This document shows positions 1 through 7,561 of a DNA stretch of 64,000 bases, piece after piece. The DNA lies in contig NZ_JBFNXJ010000006.1 of NCBI RefSeq assembly GCF_040812015.1, positions 1-64,000 of the forward strand. Reading direction: 5' to 3'. This DNA is from Chitinivorax sp. PXF-14. Lineage in GTDB: Bacteria; Pseudomonadota; Gammaproteobacteria; Burkholderiales; SCOH01. Each line of letters opens with the position of its first letter. Position 1 is the stretch's first letter. The notes beneath the pieces are model-generated. The model was not told the DNA's origin and searched no databases. It was given only the letters and a program-made list of their open reading frames with translations. The translations under genes were made by a program, and so were the position numbers.

Positions 1-36
1 GGTGAGTGCATATTAGTTCCGTTTTAAGTTGGATGC

Positions 37-76
37 AACTCCTTTTGGAGTTAATCCGAGTTTGTTTTAGTTCCGA
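37..76. promoter_or_regulatory. Dyad and repeated TTAGTTCCG upstream of the XRE regulator
   Basis: A perfect AACTCC/GGAGTT inverted repeat (37-42 and 47-52) lies upstream of the regulator gene. The word TTAGTTCCG occurs at about 13-21 and again at about 68-76. Such repeats upstream of a repressor-like gene are a plausible autoregulatory operator. The assignment is inference from position and symmetry only. Confidence 0.35.
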
Positions 77-123
77 TCGGGTGTTTTTTGGCTCGATTAT
101 TTGGGTTTTTTGCGCAAATTCAT

Positions 124-627
124 ATGGTTAAGTCAAACGTGGACGATGAAAATGGAGCTGACCTGCAGCATCCGAGTTCTGGTGATGAACTTGGACGACT
201 CAGAATGGAGCTTGGTGCGCGAATAAAAAAGGTCCGAACGGATATTGCCAAGGTATCCAGGGATGCCTTCGCCCGTGAATTAGGCGTAGCAATATCAACC
301 GCACAGCGATGGGAGGATGGTGTCCGAGAGCCAGACGGAACAATGTTGGGCAAGCTAGCTCGCCGCTACGAGGTCCGCCTTGATTGGCTGCTTTATGGCG
401 AGGGAGCGATGCAAATAAGTGACAAGGGCGCTGAGCAAGCACCCACGATGGACTACGAGGCGCTACGTCACATCATCATCACTCTGGAGCGCTATCAGAA
501 TGAGCACGACCTTGCGGCAACCCCGGAAAAGAAGGCAATGCTTATCGAGCATATCCACAAGAACTACGGCAGTCTAAAAGGCGTACTAGATACGTTTGTT
601 GAAGGGGTGATGAAGGCTGCTGCGTAA
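124..627 (+). CDS. XRE-family helix-turn-helix regulator, phage-repressor-like
   Basis: The protein has 167 residues from the ATG at 124. An in-frame TTG at 88 would add 12 residues, but no good ribosome site supports either start. The middle carries an HTH of the Cro/CI type: SRDAFARELGVAISTAQRWE, then a region reading KLARRYEVRLDWLLYGEG, which is typical of temperate-phage repressor-like proteins. The C-terminal ~60 residues are helical and lack the Ser/Lys protease dyad of LexA-type repressors. The gene is AT-richer than the core and has no recognisable phage neighbours in the window. It may be a prophage remnant or lie at the edge of one. The HTH is clear; the targets are unknown. Confidence 0.75.
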   Translation: MVKSNVDDENGADLQHPSSGDELGRLRMELGARIKKVRTDIAKVSRDAFARELGVAISTAQRWEDGVREPDGTMLGKLARRYEVRLDWLLYGEGAMQISDKGAEQAPTMDYEALRHIIITLERYQNEHDLAATPEKKAMLIEHIHKNYGSLKGVLDTFVEGVMKAAA

Positions 628-1279
628 TCAATTGGTTAGCGATAGCGCTCGGCATGTGACCGGGTGGGCGTGCAATAATATGCGTTTTTTTGCATATAAG
701 GCACATATGCTGAGCAACCCGGAAAACGTTGATTTGATGTTGTGGTTGATGAGTGACACCTTCCACGATCGCCGCCACCAGGAGACGCAAGGACGTCGCA
801 AGGTGGACGGCTGGACAGATGTAGGCGGGTTGTTGGTCGGCCCCGGCCCCCGCACTCCGGCCCTGTTTAACACCGCAGTGAACGATGATGCCTTCTATCC
901 AGGTGGCCGCCTGGTCTTTCTTGCCGCCCAGATCATTCGATGCGCAGTAAGTGTCAAAACCTGCGCAAAACAGATCATTTCCCGCTCAAAAAATAGCAAT
1001 TCTGCGCAAAACATAAAGGCTAGCCTGTTTAGCGCTAGCCTTTTGTTCCGTTTGGGGTTTTTCGCCTTTCTTGATCCTTTGTCACTATGCCAATTCGATC
1101 ACCACCCCACACGGAGTGTCGGGAAATTTTACAACCGGCAAAAATATCGCGCTATGTGAATATATAAAATATTGAATATATTGAGATGTTTATATATGGC
1201 ACATGAATTGCTTTATTTATTGCTTCGATGAAAAACTGCCAGCCCAGGAGCCCTGCGGCAGGTATGACCGGAGCTAGAA
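628..1279. other. Gene-poor stretch between the XRE regulator and the PEP-CTERM gene
   Basis: No convincing gene is seen. An open frame at 632-1159 (plus) runs straight through a strong hairpin terminator and has no recognisable domain. The minus-strand frames are short and atypical. The stretch holds an inverted repeat GCATAT/ATATGC near 693-711. The word TGCGCAAA occurs at 111-118 (upstream of the regulator start), 962-969 and 1002-1009, and an AT-rich segment runs over 1150-1240. It may be decayed phage DNA. Confidence 0.5.
1016..1042 (+). terminator. Hairpin terminator
   Basis: Stem AAGGCTAGC (1016-1024) pairs with GCTAGCCTT (1034-1042) and is followed by TTG-TTC. It is a probable rho-independent terminator, about 390 bp after the regulator gene. 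Confidence 0.65.
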
Positions 1280-1942
1280 ATACAAGGCAACGTATATAAA
1301 GGTGTCGCTATCGCCGTCCTGGCGGCCATTGTTCCATTGCAGCAGGCCGCGGCAAGTGTCATCGGCTACCAGAGCCGTTATTCGACTGCCGGCAATTTCA
1401 ACGCCGCAGCACCTTATCGCACCACCATCAACGGTCTGGTGGGCGCAGCCCCCACTGCCGGTTATTGCGACAAGACGCTGAGTGTGTTCGATCAGGTCAG
1501 CAACCAGTCGGTTTGCTCGGGCGGCAGCAATCAAAACATCGCCTTCCACTATGGCATCGATTTTGGCGTGTCGTCGGCCAATGCCGGTAACTGGTCCTTC
1601 CGCGTCGGGCCTGATTTTGGCCGTGGCGGTGCGCTGTTCCTCGACGGTGTGGTGCTCGGTTTCAAGAGCGACGACCTGTGGTGGGCCGCCAACTGGGGCG
1701 CATCGGGCGAGCTACTGAGCGCGACGGTCGCCAATCTGGCCTATGGCAACCATCGCTTCGACGTCTACGGTTTCGAAGGTTGCTGCGATGGCACCCAGAG
1801 CGCGCAATTCAGCATCGGCAGCAGCGGCCGTTGGACAACCTTCGCCAGCAACGACTCGCTGGCTCACATCCCGGAGCCGGGTAGCCTCGCGCTGTTCGGC
1901 ATCGCGGCGCTGGGCCTGGTGACGGCACGCCGTCGCAAGTAA
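1280..1942 (+). CDS. PEP-CTERM sorting-domain protein with no canonical start codon
   Basis: This is a secreted protein ending in a PEP-CTERM signal: IPEPGSLALFGIAALGLV followed by TARRRK (Pro-Glu-Pro, hydrophobic helix, basic tail). Exosortase recognises such tails for processing at the cell envelope. A CCDG motif (FEGCCDG) suggests the CCXG-type PEP-CTERM group. The frame contains a plausible signal peptide (YKGVAIAVLAAIVPLQQAAA) beginning near 1295, but no ATG, GTG or TTG precedes it before the in-frame stop at 1265-1267. The only near-cognate start is ATA at 1280-1282, six bases after a GGAG at 1270-1273. Either AUA is used, or an ATG has mutated and the gene is silent. The TTG at 1337 would delete the signal peptide. 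No exosortase gene is in the window. Confidence 0.7.
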   Translation: MQGNVYKGVAIAVLAAIVPLQQAAASVIGYQSRYSTAGNFNAAAPYRTTINGLVGAAPTAGYCDKTLSVFDQVSNQSVCSGGSNQNIAFHYGIDFGVSSANAGNWSFRVGPDFGRGGALFLDGVVLGFKSDDLWWAANWGASGELLSATVANLAYGNHRFDVYGFEGCCDGTQSAQFSIGSSGRWTTFASNDSLAHIPEPGSLALFGIAALGLVTARRRK

Positions 1943-1966
1943 GCCTCGTTGCCTGCCACGAAAAAT

Positions 1967-1990
1967 GCCACGGTTTTTGCCGTGGCGTTT
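1967..1990. terminator. Terminator after the PEP-CTERM gene
   Basis: Stem GCCACGG (1967-1973) pairs with CCGTGGC (1980-1986) and is followed by GTTTTT. It sits between converging genes and could end transcription from the plus strand. Confidence 0.7.
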
Positions 1991-2018
1991 TTCGTGGGGC
2001 GCAGCTGATCGGCGGCGA

Positions 2019-2243
2019 TCAGTTGTCGCTCGTCAGTTTGAACTTGTCGCGGTGGTCGGCGCAGCAGAAGGTGCGCTGCCCATCCCTGACCACCTCGCTT
2101 TCCGGCACGAAGGTGCCGCACTGGGCGCAGCGCAGCAGCTGGTGCGGTACCGCCTCGGGCGGTGTGTCGAGCGGCGGCCTCTGGCGCAGCCAGCGCCAGA
2201 TCAGATAGCCGATGATGAGCAGGGCGATGATTCGTAGCAGCAC
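2019..2243 (-). CDS. PP0621-like small membrane protein with Cys-rich zinc-ribbon-like segment
   Basis: This 74-residue protein has one N-terminal membrane helix (LLRIIALLIIGYLIW). A conserved C-terminal segment follows with CAQCGTFVPESEVV and CCADH, so a CxxC and a CC-x-x-H could bind zinc. This layout matches the small PP0621-type conserved proteins of proteobacteria, whose function is unknown. It is the last gene of a minus-strand run, about 50 bp after gloA. Membrane anchoring with a cytoplasmic zinc ribbon is inferred. Confidence 0.7.
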   Translation of the reverse strand: MLLRIIALLIIGYLIWRWLRQRPPLDTPPEAVPHQLLRCAQCGTFVPESEVVRDGQRTFCCADHRDKFKLTSDN

Positions 2244-2295
2244 GACGGGCCTCTCGCGGGGGAAGGTGCTAGCCTAGCACTGACTGGGCAGGAAG

Positions 2296-2700
2296 TCAGT
2301 CCGGCGCACCGGACACGGGCTTGCGCTGGATGAACTCGATCTTGTAGCCGTCGGGGTCCTCGACAAAGGCGATCACCGTCGTGCCATGCTTCATCGGCCC
2401 GGCTTCGCGCGTGACCTTGCCGCCGCGCTTCTTTACTTCCTCGCAGGCCTGATAGGCATCCTTCACCTCGATCGCGATGTGGCCATAGCCGTTGCCGAGA
2501 TCATAGCGCTCGGTGTCCCAGTTGTGGGTTAGCTCAAGCACGGCGGTTTCCGACTCCTCGCCGTAACCGATGAAGGCCAGCGTGAAACGGCCATCGGGAT
2601 AGTCGGACTGGCGCAGCAGGCGCATGCCCAGCACGCCGGTGTAGAAGTCGATCGAGCGTTCCAGATTGCCCACGCGCAACATGGTGTGAAGGATTCTCAT
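2296..2700 (-). CDS. gloA: Lactoylglutathione lyase (glyoxalase I)
   Basis: This enzyme isomerises the hemithioacetal of methylglyoxal and glutathione to S-lactoylglutathione in the cytosol. The 134-residue length is typical. All four metal ligands of the E. coli-type Ni-dependent enzyme are in place: His5, Glu56, His74 and Glu122. The conserved stretches [20 protein letters not shown] and [14 protein letters not shown] are obvious. The start at 2700 is chosen because it begins exactly at the family N-terminus ([10 protein letters not shown]); the frame stays open upstream only by chance. It lies about 40 bp after the ygjP-like gene, probably co-transcribed. Confidence 0.97.
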   Translation of the reverse strand: MRILHTMLRVGNLERSIDFYTGVLGMRLLRQSDYPDGRFTLAFIGYGEESETAVLELTHNWDTERYDLGNGYGHIAIEVKDAYQACEEVKKRGGKVTREAGPMKHGTTVIAFVEDPDGYKIEFIQRKPVSGAPD

Positions 2701-2738
2701 GATGTTCTCCGATGGTTGGGGCGGCCGCCAGGCCGGTG

Positions 2739-3467
2739 TTACAGCAGGTGCAGCGCGGCGCCGAGATCTTTCAGCTCGGCGCGCGCACGCCGGTAGTCGG
2801 GGTAGAGCCTGGCCACGTGCGACCAGAAGCATGGCGAGTGGTTCATTTCGAGCAGGTGCGCAAGCTCGTGCACGATCACATAGTCGATCAGGTGGGCGGG
2901 GGCCTGGATCAGCCGCCAGTTGAGGCGGATCTCGCCACGGCTGTTGCAGCTGCCCCAGCGGGTTTTGGCGCTGGACAGCAGCACCTTGCCCGGCGTCACG
3001 CCGAGCGCGGCGGCGAGCACGGGCGTCCGCGCCAGGAAATATGCCCTGGCCTCGCGCTGCAGCCAGCGCGTAACGCCGAGTGCAACTGTTTCCGCTGTCG
3101 CTGCGGGCAGGCCGAGCAGTACGGTGTCTCCGTCACGTTTGCTACTGGCGCGCCCTGCGGGCTGCACGCTCAAGGTGAGCGGCTCGCCGAGCAGCCAGAT
3201 GGTGCCGCCGTGTTCGAGCGGGACAACGGCTGGCGCCTGCCAGTGATTGAGCTTGTCGAGTATCCAGCCGGCCTTGTCGCGTAGCAGCGTCTGGATGTGG
3301 CTCTCCGGCGTGCGAGCCGGCACGCTGACGGTCAGCCCGCGGTGATCGACGCGCAGGCCAAGGCTGCGCCGGGTCGCGCTGCGCTTCAGCAGGTAGTCGA
3401 CCTGCTGGCCGGCGAGCTCAATCGAGCGTGGCTGGGCTGATGATGGTGGTGGCACGCGGTGACTCAT
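2739..3467 (-). CDS. YgjP/DUF45-type M48 metallopeptidase
   Basis: This is a 242-residue protein of the YgjP (DUF45, SprT-like) family. The zinc-binding HELAH motif ([15 protein letters not shown]) is intact, with the third ligand expected in the following NHSPCFW segment, and the family stretch [19 protein letters not shown] is present. The start at 3467 (MSHRVPPP) overlaps the end of plsC by about 50 bp in another frame. A start nearer to the conserved region (around [10 protein letters not shown]) is also possible. The substrate is unknown. It sits in a gmhB-plsC-ygjP-gloA run that looks like one operon. Confidence 0.88.
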   Translation of the reverse strand: MSHRVPPPSSAQPRSIELAGQQVDYLLKRSATRRSLGLRVDHRGLTVSVPARTPESHIQTLLRDKAGWILDKLNHWQAPAVVPLEHGGTIWLLGEPLTLSVQPAGRASSKRDGDTVLLGLPAATAETVALGVTRWLQREARAYFLARTPVLAAALGVTPGKVLLSSAKTRWGSCNSRGEIRLNWRLIQAPAHLIDYVIVHELAHLLEMNHSPCFWSHVARLYPDYRRARAELKDLGAALHLL

Positions 3468-4197
3468 GGCGCGGGTAGCACGGGCCGGCATTTCCGATGC
3501 GCTGCATCTGCTGGTCGATCCAGCTTTCGCCCGCTTCGGTCAGCGACTGGACGGTCTGCCCGACGGGAGAGATCGGCTGCCCGATGACGACCGTAATCAC
3601 CCCGGGGTAGCGCCGGAAGGAGTTCTTGGGCCAGAACTCGCCCGAGTTCAGCGCCACCGGCAGGATAGGCACGCCGAGATCGCGGGCCAGCCGGGCGCCG
3701 CCCGTCTTGAAGCTGCCCTTGCGCCCGGGCAGGATGCGCGAGCCCTCGGGGAAGATGACGATCCAGAAACCCTTGCGGATGCGGTCCCGACCCTGCTCGA
3801 TCAGCTGCTTGTTGGCTTTGCGCTTGTCCGAACGGTTGATCAGGATGGGCGACAACGTCGCCAGGCCCCAGCCGAAGAAAGGCACCCAGGCGAGCTCGCG
3901 CTTTGCCACCCACACCTGGGGCGGAAATATCTGCGAATAGGCGACGGTTTCCCAAGCCGATTGGTGCTTCGAGAAGATGACACAGGGCGTATCGGGCAGG
4001 TTCTCCGCGCCTTCGACCTTGAAGCGCACGCCGCACAGCACCGCACCGAGCCACACGTAGATGCGTGACCACTGCGTGACGATGCGATAGCGCAGGATGG
4101 GTGGTAGCGGCAGGATCAGGATGGCGATCAGCGCGAAAACCGGGGTGACAAACAGCTGGGCGAGCTGGAACAGCAGGGAGCGCAGCCAGACGCTCAT
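3418..4197 (-). CDS. plsC: 1-acyl-sn-glycerol-3-phosphate acyltransferase
   Basis: This enzyme acylates lysophosphatidic acid to phosphatidic acid at the inner membrane. It has an N-terminal membrane segment (residues ~10-32). Acyltransferase motif I is SKHQSAWET, with His78 and Glu83 (HX4E in place of the usual HX4D, a variant known in this branch). Motif III is FPEGSR (149-153), and the PILPVALNSG motif follows. The length of 259 residues is normal. The start ATG overlaps the gmhB stop in an ATGA arrangement (4194-4197), which implies translational coupling. The C-terminal tail overlaps the ygjP-like gene. Confidence 0.95.
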   Translation of the reverse strand: MSVWLRSLLFQLAQLFVTPVFALIAILILPLPPILRYRIVTQWSRIYVWLGAVLCGVRFKVEGAENLPDTPCVIFSKHQSAWETVAYSQIFPPQVWVAKRELAWVPFFGWGLATLSPILINRSDKRKANKQLIEQGRDRIRKGFWIVIFPEGSRILPGRKGSFKTGGARLARDLGVPILPVALNSGEFWPKNSFRRYPGVITVVIGQPISPVGQTVQSLTEAGESWIDQQMQRIGNAGPCYPRHESPRATTIISPATLD

Positions 4198-4739
4198 TCC
4201 GGCTGCTCCTTGATGAGGAATTTGGCGGCTTCCAGCAGGTTGGCGAACACCAGCGTATCGGCCGGCAGGCCGCCGGCTTCCTGGGTTTTCTCGCCCTTGC
4301 CAGTGAGTACGAGGATGGGGCGGCCGCCCATTGCCTCGACGGCCTGCAGGTCGCGCAGGCTATCGCCGATGCCCGGCACGCCGCTCAGGCGGATCGAGAA
4401 ACGCTCGGCGATCTGCTCGAACATGCCGGTCTTCGGCTTGCGGCAGCTGCACTCATCCTTGGCCGTATGCGGACAGAAGAATACCGCGTCGACCTTGCCG
4501 CCCGCCTGTGCCAGCAGGCGATGCATCTTCTGGTGCATGGCGTTGAGTGCCGACATATCGAACAGACCACGGCCGATACCCGACTGGTTGGTGGCGACGA
4601 CGACCCGGAAGCCATGCTGGTTGAGGAGGGCAACCGCCTCCAGGCTACCCGGCAGCGGCTGCCACTCGTCGGGGTTCTTGATGAATTCGGCGCTGTCGTA
4701 GTTGATCACGCCGTCACGGTCGAGGATGACAAATTTCAT
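4194..4739 (-). CDS. gmhB: D-glycero-beta-D-manno-heptose 1,7-bisphosphate 7-phosphatase
   Basis: This is a HAD-superfamily phosphatase in ADP-heptose (LPS inner core) synthesis. The N-terminal nucleophile motif LDRDGVIN, the TNQSGIGRG motif and the zinc-binding loop CPHTAKDECSCRKP (C-x-H then C-x-C) are all present. The last is diagnostic for GmhB. The start at 4739 gives MKFVILDRDG; an upstream extension has no support. The length of 181 residues is typical. It is coupled to plsC by an ATGA overlap. Confidence 0.95.
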   Translation of the reverse strand: MKFVILDRDGVINYDSAEFIKNPDEWQPLPGSLEAVALLNQHGFRVVVATNQSGIGRGLFDMSALNAMHQKMHRLLAQAGGKVDAVFFCPHTAKDECSCRKPKTGMFEQIAERFSIRLSGVPGIGDSLRDLQAVEAMGGRPILVLTGKGEKTQEAGGLPADTLVFANLLEAAKFLIKEQPE

Positions 4740-4781
4740 GGCACGCAGTTTACAGAAACAGGCGGGCCTTTCAAGCCGCAT

Positions 4782-7157
4782 TTATACCGAGGTGCCAGCC
4801 GCCTCGCGCAGCAGCGCGCTAGCCGTGTCGGCGGGTTCGGGTCGGCCGAAGAGATAGCCCTGCAGCTCGTCGCAGCCCAGTGTTTCGAGCTTGTCCGACA
4901 TGTACTCCTGCTCCACGCCCTCGGCGATGGTATGCAGGTGCAGGCTGTTGGCGAGCTGAATGATGCAGGCGACGACGGCCTCGTCTTCCGGGTTGCTGAT
5001 GCTGCGCACGAAGCTCTGGTCAATCTTGAGCTTGGTGACGGGCAGGCGGCGCAGGTAGTGCAGGCTCGAGTAGCCGGTGCCGAAATCGTCGATGGCGAGC
5101 TGTACGCCGAGCTCGCGTAGGCGGTGCAGCCGTTGCAGCACATCGGCCGAGTCGTCCATGACCAGGCTTTCGGTCAGTTCGAGCTCCAGCCATTGTGCCG
5201 GAAAATTGTGGCTCTCCAGTGTGTGTGCAACGATGTCGAAGAAATCCGGCTGGCGGAACTGCTTGGCCGAGACGTTGACCGCCATCAGGATGCGGTGCCC
5301 CTGGCGATGCCATTCGGCCGCCTGGCGCACCGATTCCTTGAGTACCCAGGTGCCCAGCGGCACGATCAGGCCGGTTTCCTCGGCGACCGGAATGAAGCGC
5401 GCCGGCGAGATCAGGCCGAGCAAGGGGTGTGGCCAGCGCAGCAGCGCCTCGAAGCCGGTTACACGGCGACTGTGGGTATTGACCTGCGGCTGGTAATACA
5501 GCGTGAGCTGCTGGCGCGAGATGGCCTGACGCAGGTCGCTTTCGAGGCGTAGGCGCTCCACGGCCGCCTCGTGCAGCGCGGTGGTGAAGAAATGATAGGC
5601 ATTGCGCCCGCCTTGCTTGGCGGCGAATAGTGCGGCATCGGCGTTGCGCAGCAGCGTATCGACATCGGTCGCATCGCCGGGGAAGATGCTGATGCCGATG
5701 CTCAACGTCACGTGCAGGGTATGGTTAGATACCGCCAGCGGCTCGTCGAACGATTGCAGCAGGTCGGCCGCGACGGTCGCGGCGGTCTCGTCATGCTGCA
5801 GGTCGGGCAGGACGACGAGGAATTCGTCGCCGCCGACGCGGGCCACCGTGTCTTCCGAGCGCAGCGCCAGCCGCAGCCGCTCGGAGACCAGCTTGAGCAG
5901 CGCATCGCCATGCTGGTGGCCGAGCGAGTCGTTGATGACCTTGAAGTGGTCGATGTCGATCAGCAACAGCCCGACCCGCCGGTTGTGCCGCCTGGCACTG
6001 GCGCAGGCCGCTCGCAGCCTGTCCTGCGCCAGCAGGCGGTTGGGCAGGCCGGTCAGCGAATCGAAGAAAGCGAGGCGCTGGATCTGCGCCTCGGTCACCT
6101 TGCGATCACTGATGTCGGTGAAATGCGCGACGTGATGGGTCGTGTGGCCTTCCTTGTTCTTGACCACGCTGATGCGCAGCCATTCGGGGTAGTCCTGGCC
6201 ATTCTTGCGGCGATTCCAGATTTCGCCTTCCCAGCGTCCCTGCGCGCGCAGGCTTTCCCACATCGTGGTGTAGAAGGTGCGGTCATGCCGGCCCGAGGCC
6301 AGCAGGTGCGGGCTGAAGCCAACCACTTCGTCCGCGTGGTAGCCTGTGATCTGGGTGAACGCACGGTTCACCGAGAGGATGCTGTTGTGTGCGTCGGTGA
6401 TCATGATCGCGTCGACGCTGTTCTCGATCACCTCGCCGGTCAGCGCGAGCTGATGGCTGGCGGCGGCGATTTGCGACTGGTTGAGCTCGCGCTCGCTGAC
6501 GTCGTAGGCGAACACCAGGCGTGCCGCCTGCCCGCGATAGGATATCTGCTGTGAGTACACTTCGAGCGGCGCGTAGCTGCCGTTGGCCAGGCGATGGCGG
6601 AACTTGCCGGACAGCGACAGCTGCGGCTGCAGCGCCAGCGCGTCGCGGAGGGCGAGGAAGGTCGCCCGGTCGTCCGGATGCAGCAGGTCGACCGGCTTGA
6701 TGTCGCGGAAATCATGGCGCTTGCAGCCGAACAACTGCTGTGCCGCCCGGTTCGCGCTGACGATGACGTCGGACTGCTCCAGGTAGACCCACATCGGGTG
6801 CGGGCTGTCGCGAAACACCGAGCGGTAGGCCAGGCCGAACGCGCGCGCGCTACCGCTCAGGCGCAGCAGCTTGCGTGTCAGGCGGCGTGCGTAGAAGTAC
6901 AACAGGCCGCTGGTGACCAGTACGAAGGCCATGCCCTTGACCATGCTGATCATCGGCAGGCGCGGGTCGCCCGGCATCAGGTTGTCGAGTATCAGCTCGC
7001 TGGCGAAAATCCATAGCAATGCAAATGCCATGTAGGCCAGTGCGATTCGCCAGGGCAGTCGACGCGGGGAAAGATACAGGGAGGGCATGGGGCTTGCCGC
7101 GACCGGGTTCATATCCATCAATCTAGCAGGCCCGCTCGGGGCTAGCTCTGTTTTCAT
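4782..7157 (-). CDS. Membrane GGDEF-EAL protein with two PAS domains
   Basis: This protein makes and/or degrades cyclic di-GMP. There are two N-terminal membrane helices (WRIALAYMAFALLWIFASEL and MVKGMAFVLVTSGLLYFYA). Two PAS segments follow (one around RSVFRDSPHPMWVYLEQSD, one around ENSVDAIMITDAHNSILSVN). The GGDEF domain reads RVGGDEF, preceded by the RSED inhibitory-site motif. The EAL domain has GFEALLRW and DDFGTGYSSL intact. Both catalytic signatures look functional. The start is uncertain: several in-frame ATGs (7187, 7157, 7118, 7112, 7088) lack a clear ribosome site, and the frame is open to 7340. It sits between glyS and gmhB, where many betaproteobacteria have no gene. Confidence 0.92.
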   Translation of the reverse strand: MKTELAPSGPARLMDMNPVAASPMPSLYLSPRRLPWRIALAYMAFALLWIFASELILDNLMPGDPRLPMISMVKGMAFVLVTSGLLYFYARRLTRKLLRLSGSARAFGLAYRSVFRDSPHPMWVYLEQSDVIVSANRAAQQLFGCKRHDFRDIKPVDLLHPDDRATFLALRDALALQPQLSLSGKFRHRLANGSYAPLEVYSQQISYRGQAARLVFAYDVSERELNQSQIAAASHQLALTGEVIENSVDAIMITDAHNSILSVNRAFTQITGYHADEVVGFSPHLLASGRHDRTFYTTMWESLRAQGRWEGEIWNRRKNGQDYPEWLRISVVKNKEGHTTHHVAHFTDISDRKVTEAQIQRLAFFDSLTGLPNRLLAQDRLRAACASARRHNRRVGLLLIDIDHFKVINDSLGHQHGDALLKLVSERLRLALRSEDTVARVGGDEFLVVLPDLQHDETAATVAADLLQSFDEPLAVSNHTLHVTLSIGISIFPGDATDVDTLLRNADAALFAAKQGGRNAYHFFTTALHEAAVERLRLESDLRQAISRQQLTLYYQPQVNTHSRRVTGFEALLRWPHPLLGLISPARFIPVAEETGLIVPLGTWVLKESVRQAAEWHRQGHRILMAVNVSAKQFRQPDFFDIVAHTLESHNFPAQWLELELTESLVMDDSADVLQRLHRLRELGVQLAIDDFGTGYSSLHYLRRLPVTKLKIDQSFVRSISNPEDEAVVACIIQLANSLHLHTIAEGVEQEYMSDKLETLGCDELQGYLFGRPEPADTASALLREAAGTSV

Positions 7158-7515
7158 GCCCGGCGGCAAGGGTTTCGATAAAAGCATTGGGGTCCAAAAT
7201 AGAGGCGGAAATAGCGTGCTTGCCCCGGCCTGCGGGCGGGCTCGGCGACCGGGCGAATCGGCGGGTTGGGCAGGGGTGCCGGCGGCAGTGTAACGGCGAC
7301 TCTCGCGCAAGAAAATGAGGGATGTCCCCACATCCGGCAAACGGGAATCGGGAATCTATCCGATTGATTAGGCTGAATATTCCATTGTCTTCCCGAGCCT
7401 GGTGCTGATGATGCCGATGGCAAGATGATGGCGAGTATCGCGACGGGTGGGCAGGGGCGGTTTGATGGGTATCAAGCGGGCGGGGTTTCCCGCGATCGGG
7501 CTGCGTAGGCGAAAA
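7158..7515. other. Upstream region of the GGDEF-EAL gene
   Basis: About 360 bp without a supported gene, apart from a possible longer N-terminus of the GGDEF-EAL protein (open to 7340). Promoters for that gene are expected here, but I see no convincing -35/-10 pair. Confidence 0.4.
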
Positions 7516-7542
7516 AAAGCCGGGCCATGACGACCCGGCTTT
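7516..7542 (-). terminator. glyS terminator
   Basis: Stem AAAGCCGGG (7516-7524) pairs with CCCGGCTTT (7534-7542). On the minus strand it runs into a T-rich tract (A-run 7512-7518 on plus), 20 bp after the glyS stop. Confidence 0.85.
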
Positions 7543-7561
7543 CTGTGCGGCGTATTGCGCG

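Noticed and set aside
632-1159. 175-codon open frame on the plus strand
   Set aside because: It runs through a strong terminator hairpin (1016-1042), has no ribosome site and no recognisable domain.
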